In this document: positions 1-6,223 of the stretch, piece after piece
How positions within the stretch are numbered: position 1 is the first letter of the stretch
How the letters are laid out: each line of letters begins with the position of its first letter
NCBI GenBank assembly: GCA_945885485.1
Contig: CAMCYT010000029.1
Coordinates: 1-17,203, forward strand
Direction of reading: 5' to 3'
DNA length: 17,203 nt
Source of the DNA: Prosthecobacter debontii
GTDB taxonomy: Bacteria; Verrucomicrobiota; Verrucomicrobiia; Verrucomicrobiales; Akkermansiaceae
Made by a program: the position numbers and the translations under genes
The notes under the pieces: generated by a model
Database searches by the model: none
The model's input: the letters and a program-made list of their open reading frames with translations, nothing else
Told to the model about the DNA's origin: nothing

Positions 1-906
1 ATAGCCCATGATTTGAGCCAAACCGCCCGCCAGGAAATTTCCTATCAGCGAGCCAACCATGATCCATAACAAAGCCATCACCGTCACTTGATCTTTCTCC
101 ACTTTCAAATTTCCCACCTCTGGCAAAGTACGGATATAACTTTGCTGCCAGAACAAGAACGTCCAGTGCGCTGTCAGGGATACGGCGCAAATAAGCATCA
201 CCGTCCACGTCACCCTCCGCACTTCCGGCCCAAAAAGCTCGCGTATCTTCGCCGCGGGCCTATCTTTTTTCGCCTCTATCCACTCATCAGTCTCTGGCAC
301 CGCCTTGCGGATCCACAAGGTGATGAAGGCAGGCAGGACACCGACCAAGAAAATCCATTGTGGCGGGTGACCTTTCAGTAAGGTTCCTGCCAAACAGGCT
401 AACAAAACTCCGCAGTTCACTGCGCTTTGCAAAGTTGCGGCAATCCATGGGCGCCATTTTTTCGGCCATGTTTCCGAGAGCAAAGACGCTCCAACCGCCC
501 ATTCACCGCCAATTCCGAGTGCCGCAAGAAACCGGAAAATCAACAAATGCCACCACTCCTGTGAGAAAAACGAAAGTCCTGTGAAGCAGGCATACGTCAA
601 AATTGTCAGCACCAGCGCGCGGCTCCGTCCTATCAAATCCGCCACCCGTCCGAACACCGCACCGCCAACTGCCCAGCCTACCAAAAACGCTGCTTGGATG
701 ATCGATGCCTTTTGCCCCACCTCCGGATCGCTCTCACCCGTCATCAGCAGCTGCGCCACAAACGCCGTCGCCACCAAGGTATATAGATGCATGTCCAGCC
801 CGTCGAAGAGCCACCCCAGCCACGCCGCGACTCCCGAGCGCACCTGCTGCGGCGAAAGATCACGAAGACGACTGATTTCTTGTTCTGGATTTGTCGAGGA
901 ATTCAT
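1..906 (-). CDS. MFS transporter, metabolite:H+ symporter type (3' end cut by window edge)
   Basis: Inner-membrane secondary transporter of the major facilitator superfamily; substrate unknown. The first 302 residues are visible and the frame is still open at base 1, so the C-terminal part lies outside the window. A hydrophilic N-terminus of about 24 residues precedes the first membrane segment, which carries DGLDMHLY (residues 36-43), like the DGxD motif of aromatic-acid and sialate/lactate symporter branches. The MFS loop 2-3 signature is clear: FGRVADLIGR (85-94). RFLAALGIGGEW (125-136) is the usual TM4 pattern. About seven hydrophobic segments are visible. Start: ATG at 906, two codons after an in-frame TGA (913-915); GTG at 912 is also possible. 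No clear Shine-Dalgarno. It follows a PhyH-family gene on the same strand. Family is secure, substrate is not. Confidence 0.9.
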   Translation of the reverse strand, partial: MNSSTNPEQEISRLRDLSPQQVRSGVAAWLGWLFDGLDMHLYTLVATAFVAQLLMTGESDPEVGQKASIIQAAFLVGWAVGGAVFGRVADLIGRSRALVLTILTYACFTGLSFFSQEWWHLLIFRFLAALGIGGEWAVGASLLSETWPKKWRPWIAATLQSAVNCGVLLACLAGTLLKGHPPQWIFLVGVLPAFITLWIRKAVPETDEWIEAKKDRPAAKIRELFGPEVRRVTWTVMLICAVSLTAHWTFLFWQQSYIRTLPEVGNLKVEKDQVTVMALLWIMVGSLIGNFLAGGLAQIMGY

Positions 907-912
907 GGTCAC

Positions 913-1122
913 TCAAACTCTTTGGGTAATGCTCATGCTTTGACCAGCCAATTCCCAACTTTTCCAGCAAATCCTCAGGAGGAAATCAGCAGCATAAACT
1001 GCGACGTTGTTAAAAGTGTCGATTTTCATTATACGGACGGCGCTCAGGGTTCCGGACTTCCGCGCTGTTCTATTGGATCGGTTGGCGCTCTTTCCCGTAG
1101 TGATTTCTAAGGAGAGTGTCAC
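913..1122 (-). CDS. Doubtful 69-codon ORF bridging the PhyH and MFS genes
   Basis: This frame fills almost the entire gap between the PhyH-family gene and the MFS gene. It would start at a GTG that overlaps the PhyH stop by 4 nt (GTGA) and end with TGA 6 nt before the MFS ATG, in the same frame as the MFS gene. The predicted protein is 69 residues, basic at the N-terminus, with one moderately hydrophobic stretch around residues 38-51 (NNVAVYAADFLLRI). I recognise no domain or signal peptide, and no ribosome binding site supports the GTG. The coupling geometry suggests a gene; the composition does not. It may simply be a non-coding spacer that lacks stops by chance. Confidence 0.2.
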   Translation of the reverse strand: MTLSLEITTGKSANRSNRTARKSGTLSAVRIMKIDTFNNVAVYAADFLLRICWKSWELAGQSMSITQRV

Positions 1123-2186
1123 CCAGCCAGCGAGTCCGCCATGACGGATTTCGCCGCCTTATCCGCCGGCGCGGGATTCTCCCATAAGCGAACCAATGCG
1201 GATCTAGCTGTTTTATTTTCGCGTGTGGCTTTTTTAAGCTGCTTTGCGAAATACCACTCGTAAGCTCCATCGCGCACTGCGCCAAAGAACTTGCTATGGA
1301 AACCCGGAAACGGATTGAATGGATTTACACGGCTGTTGACCCAAATCGCGATCCGCTCTTTACCTGCTACGGCTTGTCCCCGCTTGTGAAAGCCGAGTGT
1401 GTCAGCGATGACTAGCGTGTTTTTTTTCACGATCAATGGAATTGCATCCGGTAGTCCCAGTTCCTGAACGTCATTTTCATCAGGCCGGAAAGCCCCCCCT
1501 GCGGTTTCATGCCGGGTTTTCCCTGATTCGCTGCGGCGGATGCTTTCCGCATACTCCCATTTGATTCGGCGGCGGGTCAGGCGATGGGAGCCGGGCACGT
1601 AGTGAAAAGGTCCGTCCTCGCTGTTCACATCCTCCAAAAAATACCAAGCTTTCATGGTAGGATGGAAGGTATCTTTGTGTAGGTCTTTCTGAGGATCCGA
1701 TTGCCCCTTGGTCGCAGCGTGGATGATTCGCTCGAGATAAGTGGTAGGATACTGTTTCATCCCGGAAGTGTAGGCCAACAAGCGAACGTATTCAGGATTC
1801 TCCCTCATCTCCTGATAGGCAGGAAAATTGCGACTCACTTCGTCGCTTAGCAACAACCGGCGAGTCAGGGTATCGCCCTCCCTCACCTCTCGCGCACATC
1901 CCTCATAATTGCGGGTCTGGCTGAGAAGTGCCTCGTGTTGATCGGATGGAAGAAAATTCTCCTTGATCAGGAATCCATCCCTGTCGAACGCCAGTTTGTC
2001 CTCCTTCGGGAGTGATGAAAAAAGCAGAAACTGTCTCAGACGGTATATTCCATGAGCTGCGACCATTCTCGCCACGTGTAGCCCGAGGCGGTTGAACAGC
2101 TTACTGCCAATGATTGGATTGTTAAACGATTTGGCGGTGGTGAATACCGATAATAGATGGAATGGAAAGAGAATGAGATTTTTCAT
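1119..2186 (-). CDS. Phytanoyl-CoA dioxygenase (PhyH) family oxygenase
   Basis: Predicted Fe(II)/2-oxoglutarate-dependent oxygenase of 355 residues, probably cytosolic; members hydroxylate varied small molecules and lipids, so the substrate is not known. The double-stranded beta-helix metal triad is present: His170-x-Asp172 (in LHKDTF), then distal His267 (LGFHKRG), with Arg278 (ERIAIW) in the usual 2-oxoglutarate-binding place. HYVPGSH (195-201) is a typical PhyH segment between the metal ligands. An N-terminal extension of about 60 residues, partly hydrophobic, precedes the first conserved region (AFDRDGFLIKENFLP). Start chosen at ATG 2186; a TTG two codons upstream (2192) would add two residues. 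No Shine-Dalgarno is visible. Its stop overlaps a doubtful small ORF, and an MFS gene follows on the same strand, so transporter and oxygenase may be co-transcribed. Confidence 0.85.
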   Translation of the reverse strand: MKNLILFPFHLLSVFTTAKSFNNPIIGSKLFNRLGLHVARMVAAHGIYRLRQFLLFSSLPKEDKLAFDRDGFLIKENFLPSDQHEALLSQTRNYEGCAREVREGDTLTRRLLLSDEVSRNFPAYQEMRENPEYVRLLAYTSGMKQYPTTYLERIIHAATKGQSDPQKDLHKDTFHPTMKAWYFLEDVNSEDGPFHYVPGSHRLTRRRIKWEYAESIRRSESGKTRHETAGGAFRPDENDVQELGLPDAIPLIVKKNTLVIADTLGFHKRGQAVAGKERIAIWVNSRVNPFNPFPGFHSKFFGAVRDGAYEWYFAKQLKKATRENKTARSALVRLWENPAPADKAAKSVMADSLAG

Positions 2187-2432
2187 AAACAAGATTGATA
2201 TAAATCTTAGGAATTTGGTTTTTGACCTAGTCCGGAGAATACACTGAAGGGCCGGTCTGGGAAGGGGAAAAAGGGGCTGCGGGGAGTGGATTTTGTAAGC
2301 TGAGGTGGTACCGAGAAACTACTTCTGAACCCAGCCAGCCAGAGGGCTACGGATCACCGCAGCAGTCCAGGGCCTACGGCTGTGTGGGATCCTTCATCAG
2401 CAAATCACATCCACTCTTCATTTCCTTTTATC
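2187..2432. other. Gene-free stretch, no coding signal
   Basis: No convincing ORF on either strand. It would contain the promoter of the PhyH-family gene on the minus strand, but I see no good -35/-10 pair. Two small oddities: a plus-strand GAGGTGGTACCGAG (2302-2315), which resembles the T-box core but has no aminoacyl-tRNA synthetase or biosynthetic gene downstream, and two near-copies of GGGC(C)TACGG at 2344-2352 and 2370-2379. From about 2409 the sequence becomes similar to the flank of the intact thiE (see the duplication entry). Confidence 0.5.
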
Positions 2433-2459
2433 TACGGTCAACACGGCGTGTTGACCGTA
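2433..2459. repeat. Perfect 12-bp-stem palindrome next to the thiE fragment
   Basis: Bases 2433-2444 and 2448-2459 are perfect reverse complements (TACGGTCAACAC / GTGTTGACCGTA) around a GGC loop. It sits 8 bp beyond the stop of the thiE fragment, so it could act as a terminator-like hairpin (no T-tract) or be a REP-like element. The equivalent place beyond the intact thiE stop keeps TTGACCCTACC (3295-3305) but the left arm there no longer pairs, so the palindrome is either gained in one copy or decayed in the other. Confidence 0.75.
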
Positions 2460-2466
2460 CCTTGAT

Positions 2467-2613
2467 TCAGGAAAGCGCGCGCTTTGCTTCGGCCGTTGCT
2501 TTTTTGACATCAGCTGCGGTCAGAAACTGCGAAACAATAACGCACCTTCTCGCGCCAGCAGCGAGGACTTCTGGTAGGTTTTCCATCTTGATGCCGCCGA
2601 TGTAGAAGGCGGA
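2467..2613 (-). pseudogene. Truncated thiE copy (C-terminal 48 codons only)
   Basis: The frame ending at TGA 2467-2469 encodes 48 residues that match the C-terminus of the neighbouring ThiE at 37 of 48 positions, including IGGIKMENL and AAGARRCVIVSQ, which hold the phosphate-binding glycines and the VS pair of the ThiE barrel. The N-terminal three quarters of the enzyme (Q-L-R-x-K, N-D, GRSTHS and GFGP motifs) are absent, so it cannot be an active thiamine phosphate synthase. The frame stays open upstream to about 2664, but that part is unrelated to ThiE. No start codon with a ribosome site is evident. A small lipoprotein gene ends 69 bp upstream. Most simply a relic of a duplicated thiE; the amino-acid-conservative pattern of differences suggests the copy came from a paralogue that was functional for a time. 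Confidence 0.8.
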
Positions 2614-2682
2614 GAGAGATCTTGAATTGGTTTGGAAAATAGCCGCGCCGAGGAAATTCGGCACGGCTTGAAATCCCTCGAT

Positions 2683-2871
2683 TTACCGAGCTTTGCTGGG
2701 CATCTTCTCGTCAGCCATAGAATGGCTTTTTCCAGTTGGCCCCATCTCGTGGGTGCCCACACCGTTGCTGCTGCAAGATGAGGCAGCCAGTGTAAATCCC
2801 AGAATAGCAAGGATGCCGGTTGCTTTCAATAAGCAGTTTAATTGTGTGTGTTTCTTTATATTTTTTTTCAT
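2683..2871 (-). CDS. Small predicted lipoprotein, 62 residues
   Basis: Short secreted or membrane-anchored protein of unknown role. The N-terminus is basic (MKKNIKKH), followed by a hydrophobic core at residues 14-30 (LLKATGILAILGFTLAA) and SSC, giving a loose lipobox with Cys33 as the candidate lipidated residue. The mature part is only about 30 residues and hydrophilic (motifs GVGTHEMG and SHSMADEK), as in the many tiny lipoproteins of Gram-negative bacteria. The open frame continues upstream to 3096, but the added residues look non-coding and the signal peptide fixes the start at ATG 2871. No Shine-Dalgarno. It lies alone between the thiE fragment and intact thiE. The lipobox is not canonical (Ser at -1 and -2), so a plain secreted peptide is possible. 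Confidence 0.6.
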   Translation of the reverse strand: MKKNIKKHTQLNCLLKATGILAILGFTLAASSCSSNGVGTHEMGPTGKSHSMADEKMPSKAR

Positions 2872-3310
2872 TGGTTCGGTTCTGTTTGTTTTGCGTAGTT
2901 TGATGCGTCCAGAATTGAGCAGCATCGGTAATATCATCATCAAAAAGGCGGCTGATTGTCTGCGCATGGATTGCGATGCATTGGGCGTTTTTTTATTGTT
3001 AGGGAGGCTTGTCCGGCGAAATGCGTTCAGCAGACTACCACTTCCCCAGCCAGGTTCACACCTTGAACTAGCCGCACTTATGACAGTTGTAAGCATAACT
3101 GCTGGGGTTAAATCATAAGACTGCTGTGATCAGCATTACCCATGGCGGAGCGATTTTTTTGGCGCTTCCACGATTTAAATCAATCAGTTTATTCTAGAGA
3201 TTCCGAATAACAATGCTGGAACTTGGTAAATTCAGTGTTTGAGCTGTTATGAAATCAAGGGGCATTCACTCTTTATCTATGGCACTGAGGCCAGTTGACC
3301 CTACCTTAAT
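2872..3310. other. Gene-free stretch between the small lipoprotein gene and thiE
   Basis: No ORF here resembles a protein. It must hold the promoter of the small lipoprotein gene on the minus strand, though I cannot point to a convincing -35/-10 pair. The right end (3264-3310) is the duplicated thiE 3' flank. Plus-strand T-runs occur near 2985-2997 and 3154-3160 without a strong stem in front. Confidence 0.5.
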
Positions 3311-3457
3311 TTAGGAGATTACGCGCTTTGCTGCGGCGGTGGCTTTTTGAATGTCGATTGCCGTTAGCAACTGCGAAACGATCACACATCTTCTCGCGCC
3401 GGCGGCGAGGACTTGCTGGAGGTTTTCCATTTTGATGCCGCCTATGCAGAAGGCCGG
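3264..3457. repeat. Direct duplication, copy 2 (within and after intact thiE)
   Basis: Partner of 2409-2613. It covers the last 48 codons of the intact thiE and about 47 bp after its stop. The protein match between copies is 37 of 48 residues. Confidence 0.8.
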
Positions 3458-3958
3458 AACAAATCGCCCAACTTCGGTTTCCATTTTGGAAACTTCTTCC
3501 AAGCCGATGGCGGGTCGGCCGGCTTTGGTGGGTGTGGGAAACAAGGGCCCGAAGCCGATGTAATCCGCACCGTCATCCATGGCTTTATGTGCTTGTTCCA
3601 AGCTGTGCGTGGAGCGGCCGATCAACATGTCTTCGCCGATACTACGACGAACATCGTAGATAGCTCCATCGTCTTGACCGATGTGGACGCCATCCGCGCC
3701 GAGCTCGACGGCGAGTTCTGGGAAGTCGTTCAGGATGAAAGGAATTCCAGCCGATTTACACAGTGGGAGGATTTGCTTCGCGGCTTGGATGATCTGGTCC
3801 ATCTCCGCACCTTTGGCGCGCAACTGAATCACGTCGACACCGCCTATTAGAAGTTGCTGCGTGATTTCCGCGACGTCGCTTCGAGCTACGTAGCCGAAAT
3901 CGACTATCCCGTAGAGACGAGCGTGAGCGAGTGTTGATCTTCGCTGATCTTGGTTCAC
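3311..3958 (-). CDS. thiE: Thiamine-phosphate synthase
   Basis: Condenses HMP diphosphate with the thiazole phosphate to make thiamine phosphate in the cytosol. TIM-barrel protein of 215 residues, normal length. Family motifs appear in order: QLRAK (45-49), FILND (74-78), GADGVHIGQDD (87-97), GRSTHS (114-119), GFGPLFPTPTK (135-145) and CIGGI...N (171-179), covering diphosphate, Mg2+ and thiazole-phosphate binding. Start chosen at GTG 3958, whose GTGA overlaps the accC stop by 4 nt and which has AGGAAAAAGG just upstream, one of the few Shine-Dalgarno-like sequences in the window. An ATG at 3991 inside accC would add 11 residues unlike ThiE. The overlap implies translational coupling to accC, an unusual partner for a thiamine gene. 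No TPP riboswitch is visible. A truncated copy of its 3' end lies downstream. Confidence 0.95.
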   Translation of the reverse strand: MNQDQRRSTLAHARLYGIVDFGYVARSDVAEITQQLLIGGVDVIQLRAKGAEMDQIIQAAKQILPLCKSAGIPFILNDFPELAVELGADGVHIGQDDGAIYDVRRSIGEDMLIGRSTHSLEQAHKAMDDGADYIGFGPLFPTPTKAGRPAIGLEEVSKMETEVGRFVPAFCIGGIKMENLQQVLAAGARRCVIVSQLLTAIDIQKATAAAKRVIS

Positions 3959-5307
3959 AGACCTTTTTCCTCGAGGAAACGACCCACCCAACCGATGTCG
4001 TAAGTTCCATTTTCGAAATCCGGATGATTGAGGATTTCTTGTTGGAAAGGAATGGTGGTTTTGATACCTTTGATCATGAACTCGCCCAGCGCGCGCTTCA
4101 TGCGAGCAATCGCTATTTCACGAGTTGCACCGGTGACGATGAGCTTGGCGATCATCGAGTCGTAATACGGCGGCACGGAATAGCCGGAGTATACATGAGT
4201 ATCGACACGCACACCTTTTCCGCCGGGTGCATACCAGAGTGTAATTGTGCCGGGGCTTGGCATGAACTTGTTGTAAGGATCTTCTGCGTTGATGCGGCAC
4301 TCGATCGAGTGACCGCGCGGGCTGGCCTCTAACACGTGGCGTGAAAGCGGTTCGCCTGCAGCCACACGGATTTGCTCTTTGATGAGCTCGCAACCCATGA
4401 CTTCTTCGGTCACGGGATGTTCCACTTGGATCCGAGTGTTCATTTCCATGAAGTAGAAATTCTCGCCCGCTTCGTCGACGAGGTATTCGATGGTTCCTGC
4501 GTTCTGGTAGTTGATCGCTTTGATCAATGACACCGATGCTGCGCCCATGCGCTCGCGCATTTCTGGTGAGATCAATGGAGAAGGACATTCCTCGATGATC
4601 TTTTGGTTGCGACGTTGCATGGAGCAATCGCGCTCGCCGAGGTGGATGAAATTTCCGTGTGCGTCAGCAATGACTTGGAACTCGATGTGGTGTGGGTTGA
4701 GCACGAGTTTCTCCAAGTAGCAATCGCCATTTCCGAAGCAGGACATAGCTTCGTTGGATGCGGCTTGGAACAGGGATTTGAATTCCTCCTCTTTGAAACA
4801 CGGGCGCATCCCGCGTCCGCCGCCACCGGCTGTGGCTTTGATCATGACAGGCAGGCCGATTTCTTTTGCCTTCGCCAAAGCTTCATCGGGATCGGTGATG
4901 ATTTCAGAGCCGGGAGTGATTGGCACTCCGTTCGCGACTGCGGTGGCGCGAGCGGTGGCTTTGTCACCCATCATGCGGATGACATCTGCGGAAGGTCCGA
5001 TGAAAACGATGCCGGAAGATTCGCAGATATCGGCGAAGCGTGCGTTTTCTGATAGAAATCCGTAACCCGGATGAATCGCATCTGCACCGGTGATTTCCGC
5101 AGCGGCAATGATGCGATCCGGTTTCAGATAACTGTCCTTACTCGGACCTGGCCCGATGCATACCGAGGAGTCAGCGAGTTGGACGTGCATGGAATCGATA
5201 TCCGCTTCGGAATAGACTGCCACTGATTCCACCCCGAGCTCACGACAAGCACGAATGATTCGCAGGGCAATCTCGCCACGGTTTGCTACCAAAACTCGTT
5301 TGAACAT
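3955..5307 (-). CDS. accC: Acetyl-CoA carboxylase, biotin carboxylase subunit
   Basis: ATP-dependent carboxylation of biotin on AccB, the first half-reaction of malonyl-CoA synthesis for fatty acids. Cytosolic, 450 residues, against 449 in E. coli. The N-terminal domain begins FKRVLVANRGEIALRI; the ATP-grasp part has Lys116, Lys157 before the glycine-rich loop (TAGGGGRGM, 159-167), HHIEFQV (206-212) and the ERDCSMQRRNQK segment (225-236). The catalytic stretch FMEMNTRIQVEHPVTE (286-301) holds Glu288, Asn290, Arg292, Gln294 and Glu296, and Arg338 (SIECRIN) is also present, so the enzyme should be active. It follows accB by 18 nt and overlaps thiE by 4 nt. ATG 5307 is the only sensible start; no Shine-Dalgarno, so translation may depend on coupling to accB. 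Confidence 0.98.
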   Translation of the reverse strand: MFKRVLVANRGEIALRIIRACRELGVESVAVYSEADIDSMHVQLADSSVCIGPGPSKDSYLKPDRIIAAAEITGADAIHPGYGFLSENARFADICESSGIVFIGPSADVIRMMGDKATARATAVANGVPITPGSEIITDPDEALAKAKEIGLPVMIKATAGGGGRGMRPCFKEEEFKSLFQAASNEAMSCFGNGDCYLEKLVLNPHHIEFQVIADAHGNFIHLGERDCSMQRRNQKIIEECPSPLISPEMRERMGAASVSLIKAINYQNAGTIEYLVDEAGENFYFMEMNTRIQVEHPVTEEVMGCELIKEQIRVAAGEPLSRHVLEASPRGHSIECRINAEDPYNKFMPSPGTITLWYAPGGKGVRVDTHVYSGYSVPPYYDSMIAKLIVTGATREIAIARMKRALGEFMIKGIKTTIPFQQEILNHPDFENGTYDIGWVGRFLEEKGL

Positions 5308-5325
5308 TTCAATGAAGGGAGAAAA

Positions 5326-5784
5326 TTATTTAATGCGGAACAAAACGTCGCCGTATTGCACGGGATTACCATCGGTAGCAACCAACGCGCAGATTGTGCC
5401 AGAGCGCTCGGCTTTGATCTCGTTCATGACTTTCATCGCTTCGATAATGCAAAGAGTTTGTCCTTCGGAAACGGTTGAGCCGATTTCAACAAAGTTTGGT
5501 GCGTCCGGTGCGGGTTTGAGGTAGAACGTCCCCACCATAGGCGAAGTGATTTCCGCGCCCTCGGCAGCAGCAGGTGCGGCGGCAGAAGCTGCAGCGGCGA
5601 CTGGAAGTTGTGCAGGTGCGGCTTGTGCAGCAGCGCGTGGCATGCTGGCGAGCAATCCACTCAGCGCGTCCATGTCAGGGCCTTTTTTAAGTTTAAGATG
5701 AAAATCCTTTTTGGATAGGTCGAAATCGGTGAGCCCATGCTCGTTCATCAATTCCACAATATTTCGGATATCTTGGAGTTCCAC
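5326..5784 (-). CDS. accB: Acetyl-CoA carboxylase, biotin carboxyl carrier protein
   Basis: Carries biotin between biotin carboxylase and carboxyltransferase. 152 residues, close to the usual 150-160. The N-terminal helical part (MELQDIRNIVELMNEHGLTD) is followed by a flexible Ala/Pro/Gln-rich linker (about residues 50-75) and a C-terminal biotinyl domain with SPMVGTFYLKPAPDAPNFVE and the biotinylation motif EAMKVMNEI; the acceptor is Lys118. The domain keeps the 'thumb' (TFYLKPAPDAP) that distinguishes AccB from other biotinyl domains. The start is a GTG (5782-5784); the codons just upstream offer no ATG and no Shine-Dalgarno. First gene of accB-accC-thiE, divergent from the DUF1844-kdsA pair; carboxyltransferase genes accA/accD are not in the window. 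Confidence 0.96.
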   Translation of the reverse strand: MELQDIRNIVELMNEHGLTDFDLSKKDFHLKLKKGPDMDALSGLLASMPRAAAQAAPAQLPVAAAASAAAPAAAEGAEITSPMVGTFYLKPAPDAPNFVEIGSTVSEGQTLCIIEAMKVMNEIKAERSGTICALVATDGNPVQYGDVLFRIK

Positions 5785-5848
5785 AGTTACAGTTTTCTAA
5801 AGATTTATCTGAGTTGAGATGGGGTCACCGCGACTCCATCACTTGCGT

Positions 5849-5878
5849 AGGGTAGGAATCCATGGCGAACCTCGTCAA
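5849..5878 (-). promoter_or_regulatory. Possible accB promoter
   Basis: On the minus strand TTGACG (5873-5878) is followed 18 nt later by TACCCT (5849-5854), about 65 nt ahead of the accB GTG. The -35 is good; the -10 keeps only the T, A and final T of the consensus. Position in the divergent accB/DUF1844 gap is right, but this is a weak call and the organism's promoter consensus is unknown. Confidence 0.25.
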
Positions 5879-5946
5879 GCATTGCATTTTTGATCTGTTG
5901 ATTTTCCGCACTTGCTTCCCGCGGCTCAGGAACCGATTCTCCGCCC

Positions 5947-6219
5947 ATGCCTAGTCCTACCGAAGCCGATCCTCGCTTCAACGATTTTATCCTGCTCCAA
6001 GCCCAGAACGCCGGCCTTTTTCTCGGCCAGATCCCAAATCCCGTGACCGGCGCGAAATCCGTGAATCTCCGTGCCGCGAAATCCGTGATCGATTCCCTCG
6101 GCATGTTGAAAAATAAAACCGCCGGAAACCTCACCGAGCACGAAACCAAGCTCATTGATACCGCCCTGAAAAACCTCATTCCTCTTTACAAAACCGTCCT
6201 CAACGATTCCGAAGCCTAA
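5947..6219 (+). CDS. DUF1844 family protein
   Basis: Cytosolic protein of 90 residues and unknown function, with no signal peptide or membrane segment. It matches the DUF1844 pattern nearly end to end: FILLQAQNAGLFLGQIPNP (residues 14-32), then VNLRAAKSVIDSLGML (39-54), KTAGNLTEHETKLID (57-71) and a final helix with LIPLYK. The family is a short, mostly helical protein. The start ATG follows directly on a spacer without a well-placed Shine-Dalgarno (an AGGA lies about 15 nt upstream). kdsA begins 4 nt after its TAA, so the two are almost certainly co-transcribed, which suggests, but does not show, a role tied to the envelope or growth. Family assignment is from the remembered motif. Confidence 0.85.
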   Translation: MPSPTEADPRFNDFILLQAQNAGLFLGQIPNPVTGAKSVNLRAAKSVIDSLGMLKNKTAGNLTEHETKLIDTALKNLIPLYKTVLNDSEA

Positions 6220-6223
6220 TCTC

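Larger units (their letters stand above)
2409..2613. repeat. Direct duplication, copy 1 (thiE 3' end plus flank)
   Basis: This segment aligns with 3264-3457 in the same orientation, at an offset of about 844 bp. Across the ungapped part (2451-2610 against 3295-3454) I count roughly 80% identity by eye. Similarity continues beyond the gene end through TTGACC(G/C)TACC and TTTATCTA(C/T)GG to CAT(C/T)CACTCTT, with one indel of about 10 bp and one of 1 bp. The copied unit is therefore the last 48 codons of thiE plus about 50 bp of 3' flank. Similarity stops abruptly on the other side at about 2611. Confidence 0.8.

Noticed and set aside
906..1118. tRNA or small stable RNA in the gaps (also checked 2187-2432 and 2872-3310)
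   Set aside because: No cloverleaf, TTCGAATC-type T-loop or conserved small-RNA core could be found by eye.
2872..3096. Upstream extension of the small lipoprotein frame to 137 residues
   Set aside because: The extra 75 residues have no protein-like character and would bury the signal peptide; ATG 2871 fits the basic-hydrophobic-Cys layout.
3100..3310. Possible TPP riboswitch near thiE
   Set aside because: No CTGAGA or ACCTGA-type core on either strand, and the region is downstream, not upstream, of thiE.
3959..3991. Alternative thiE start at ATG 3991 inside accC
   Set aside because: It would add 11 residues unlike ThiE and overlap accC by 37 nt, while GTG 3958 has a Shine-Dalgarno-like sequence and the usual GTGA coupling.
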